From positions 1 to 14,410 of the forward strand of contig CAZSDW010000066.1 of the NCBI GenBank assembly GCA_964605705.1: DNA of 14,410 bases, given 5' to 3'. This document shows, one piece after another, positions 12,863 through 14,410 of the stretch; the stretch's first letter is position 1; each line of letters starts with the position of its first letter. The DNA comes from CAZSDW01 sp964605705 (lineage in GTDB: Bacteria > Fidelibacterota > UBA2242). The position numbers and the translations under genes were made by a program. The notes under the pieces are model-generated. The model saw nothing but the letters and a program-made list of their open reading frames with translations, ran no database searches and was not told the origin of the DNA.

Positions 12863-12973
12863 ATGACTGAAAACGATCTATCCAAACGCTTCCTCGACAA
12901 AACTCTGGTATGGTTGCGATCATCTCCAATATTTTTGGTAAAATATCGTGATATTTACCGCAATTTTATGTAA
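12863..12973 (+). pseudogene. Truncated reading frame, possibly the start of a four-helix-bundle gene
   Basis: ATG 12863 has a good purine-rich site upstream (GGTGGAGCGAG) and starts MTENDLSKRFLDKTLVWL, which resembles the opening of some four-helix-bundle proteins (of the 'LS.R..DFA..' type). After about 17 residues the similarity ends and the frame runs through the operator region of the next gene to TAA 12971-12973. It is most simply a gene cut off when the ATPase gene and its regulatory region arrived. The assignment rests on few residues and may be wrong. Confidence 0.3.
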
Positions 12974-12978
12974 AATAT
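12937..12978 (+). promoter_or_regulatory. Likely operator of the ATPase gene (three GGTAAAATAT boxes)
   Basis: GGTAAAATAT at 12937-12946, its inverse ATATTTACC at 12951-12959, and TGTAAAATAT at 12969-12978 lie just before the ATG at 12987. The first two form an imperfect palindrome centred on CGTG. Three copies of one 10-bp box at the start codon suggest binding of a repressor, perhaps the gene's own product. No Shine-Dalgarno is visible. Confidence 0.5.
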
Positions 12979-12986
12979 AATAGATC

Positions 12987-14276
12987 ATGAAATACATTCC
13001 CAGACAGATCGAACCTGAAATCATCCGTTACCTTAATTCCGGAAAGCCCCGTGGAATTATTCTGGCGGGAATAATTGGCGTTGGTAAAACAACTCTAGTC
13101 AAACAAATAACTGAAAAACTGAAAACCTCATTTGTCTGTTTTGCTTTCAGCGGTGATGATCTGAAATTTCGCCAGGCAATCGCTGAAGATACTACGTATC
13201 TTTTAAAAATAATCCGATCCCGGACAAGTGATCGGGCTCTTGTCTGTATCGATGAAATTCAAAAGACACCTGAAATTCTCGACGCGGTTAAACTCGCTTT
13301 TGATGAAGAAAACATCTCTTTTATCGTCACCGGCTCCCAACCACAATATTTGCTGAACCAGGCACGCCAAAGACTGCAACGACGTGCTCGCGCCTTTCAT
13401 CTGTATCCTTTTTCACTGAATGAAATTTATTCGGCGTTGAATTTATGCGATCAGGTAAGTCCGGCACTCTGGGTAAATCTGCTTCAAGGAGATTTGCCGG
13501 AATCTTTGATGGAACAAAAAGGCGACTGGCTTTCAATTTATAACGATTATCAAAAATATCGGTTATTCGGTACTATTCCACTGGTCTACCAGGAGAAAAC
13601 AAAGGAAGATAAACTAATCGCCATCGCGAATATTATCAATCGTGGCTATCAGCCAATTGCAGGATTAACCCAACAGGAAGAGGATACAATCCTGACCGAA
13701 ATTGCCCGCCTGAATAATCGCGAGTTTACCTATCAGACAATATTAAATAAAACCCGCATGAAAAGACGTGAGAAAATCAATACAGTCATAGAATTCTATA
13801 TTCAGAACGGAATCCTGCTCCGACGTTCCCGTAAATTGTTTACTGACTATAAACAGAGCTATCATGTCATCTACTCATTTGTAGATCCCGGGATCGTCTA
13901 TTATATCTGCCCCATGCCGGGAGATTCGAAAACAGATAACGGATTCGATCTGGAAAGTGTCGTGCATTCGCAAATTAATAACTGGCAGAATTTTTACCAT
14001 TTTCCGCTTTCTTCATACTATTATGTGCCCTATTACGTAGTTCCTTCGGGGCAAATTAAATATAAAATCGGCAGTATTGATTTTTTAATCGAAACCCATA
14101 ATTCAATTATCCCAATAGAAGTTAAAACAACCAATAATCTGAATCATATTTCAACGCCGGTTATCGAAGAACTGATCCAATCCGGTCGGTCGAAGTACGG
14201 AATTGTTTTTTATCAGGGTGCGCCGTGGTTGAATAAGAAAAAATCTATTTATTATTTACCACTGGCAATACTTTGA
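12987..14276 (+). CDS. AAA+ ATPase with DUF4143-type C-terminal domain
   Basis: This 429-residue protein belongs to the large, poorly understood family of archaeal/bacterial ATPases (COG1373, DUF4143). The N-terminal AAA domain has Walker A GIIGVGKTT at residues 28-36, Walker B LVCIDEIQ at 85-92 and a sensor-1 strand FIVTGSQ near 111-117, followed by QRRARAFHLYPFSLNEI, typical of the family. A helical middle region (about 220-290) looks like a winged helix. The C-terminal DUF4143 part ends in IDFLIETHNSIIPIEVKTT, with the PD-(D/E)xK-like Asp and Glu378-x-Lys380. Length is normal. ATG 12987 follows a probable operator. The role is unknown; the fold suggests an ATP-driven, DNA-associated enzyme. 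It stands alone and is framed by repeats on both sides, which suggests lateral transfer. Confidence 0.9.
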   Translation: MKYIPRQIEPEIIRYLNSGKPRGIILAGIIGVGKTTLVKQITEKLKTSFVCFAFSGDDLKFRQAIAEDTTYLLKIIRSRTSDRALVCIDEIQKTPEILDAVKLAFDEENISFIVTGSQPQYLLNQARQRLQRRARAFHLYPFSLNEIYSALNLCDQVSPALWVNLLQGDLPESLMEQKGDWLSIYNDYQKYRLFGTIPLVYQEKTKEDKLIAIANIINRGYQPIAGLTQQEEDTILTEIARLNNREFTYQTILNKTRMKRREKINTVIEFYIQNGILLRRSRKLFTDYKQSYHVIYSFVDPGIVYYICPMPGDSKTDNGFDLESVVHSQINNWQNFYHFPLSSYYYVPYYVVPSGQIKYKIGSIDFLIETHNSIIPIEVKTTNNLNHISTPVIEELIQSGRSKYGIVFYQGAPWLNKKKSIYYLPLAIL

Positions 14277-14280
14277 AAAA

Positions 14281-14358
14281 ACTCTCGCAATGCACGCAGA
14301 GCCCGCCAAGATAGTAAATAAAATAGAAAATAAAAGAACTTTGCTTGCCCTGCGCGTG
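14281..14358. repeat. Hairpin repeat with A-rich centre, downstream of the ATPase
   Basis: A left arm of CTCGCAATGCACGCAGAG and CGCCAAG and a right arm AACTTTGC...GCGTG enclose an A-rich centre (14311-14337). This is the same layout as at 11709-11803 and 9844-9921. TTGCTTGCCCTGCG (14341-14354) occurs also at 12785-12798. The last 52 bases of the window contain another stem, GTCCAT-tg-ATGGAC, and no gene. Confidence 0.6.
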
Positions 14359-14410
14359 TCCGGCGTAGTTTGTCCATTGATGGACGTAGATGTGGAATCC
14401 CGAATCTCGG

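Noticed and set aside
12976..12981. TATAAT as the -10 box of the ATPase gene
   Set aside because: It lies only five bases before the ATG, so transcription would start inside the gene; it is better seen as part of the operator box.

Overview
This window looks like part of a metagenome-derived bacterial scaffold: it carries one run of exactly 100 N (7938-8037), the usual placeholder for a gap of unknown size. The set of genes (four-helix-bundle S23-like proteins, a GxxExxY protein, a MntA/HepT pair, a DUF4143-type ATPase) is common in the FCB group and related uncultured phyla, but I cannot name the organism. All convincing genes are on the + strand, and several use TTG or GTG starts.

The core is metabolic. 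212-1618 is S-adenosylhomocysteine hydrolase (ahcY). 1952-5216 holds a PHP-domain phosphoesterase, ATP sulfurylase (sat, one base after the PHP stop) and APS kinase (cysC), and 5687-7456 is an SLC13/DASS anion permease with two TrkA_C domains. Together these suggest sulfate uptake, activation to PAPS and, by inference, removal of the by-product PAP. 8292-9332 (gmd) and 9930-11015 (fcl) make GDP-L-fucose from GDP-mannose. PAPS and GDP-fucose supply side by side would fit a sulfated, fucose-containing surface polysaccharide, but no sulfotransferase or glycosyltransferase is in the window.

Small accessory genes sit between these core genes. Three are four-helix-bundle (23S rRNA intervening-sequence type) genes, at 4142-4516, 5258-5623 (broken by a stop codon) and 7477-7842. 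Each lies between two arrays of 7-bp repeats in inverted orientation; the heptamer sequence differs from element to element, and each left array starts at the stop codon of the upstream gene. The third element is also followed by a second copy of the last 37 codons of the SLC13 gene. A fourth accessory gene (GxxExxY, 9466-9840) lies between two long palindromic repeats built of about 9-bp units around an A-rich centre and again starts at the stop codon of its upstream neighbour. This shared layout is the most interesting feature of the window.

The right third (11016-14410) is defence- or mobile-like: a small protein and a frameshifted nucleotidyltransferase, a complete MntA/HepT toxin-antitoxin pair between hairpin-rich repeats, a 490-bp repeat-filled stretch with a gene-less heptamer palindrome and a truncated reading frame, and an AAA+ ATPase of the DUF4143 type with a likely operator just upstream. 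Positions 46-211 hold no gene that I can see, only the leader of ahcY.
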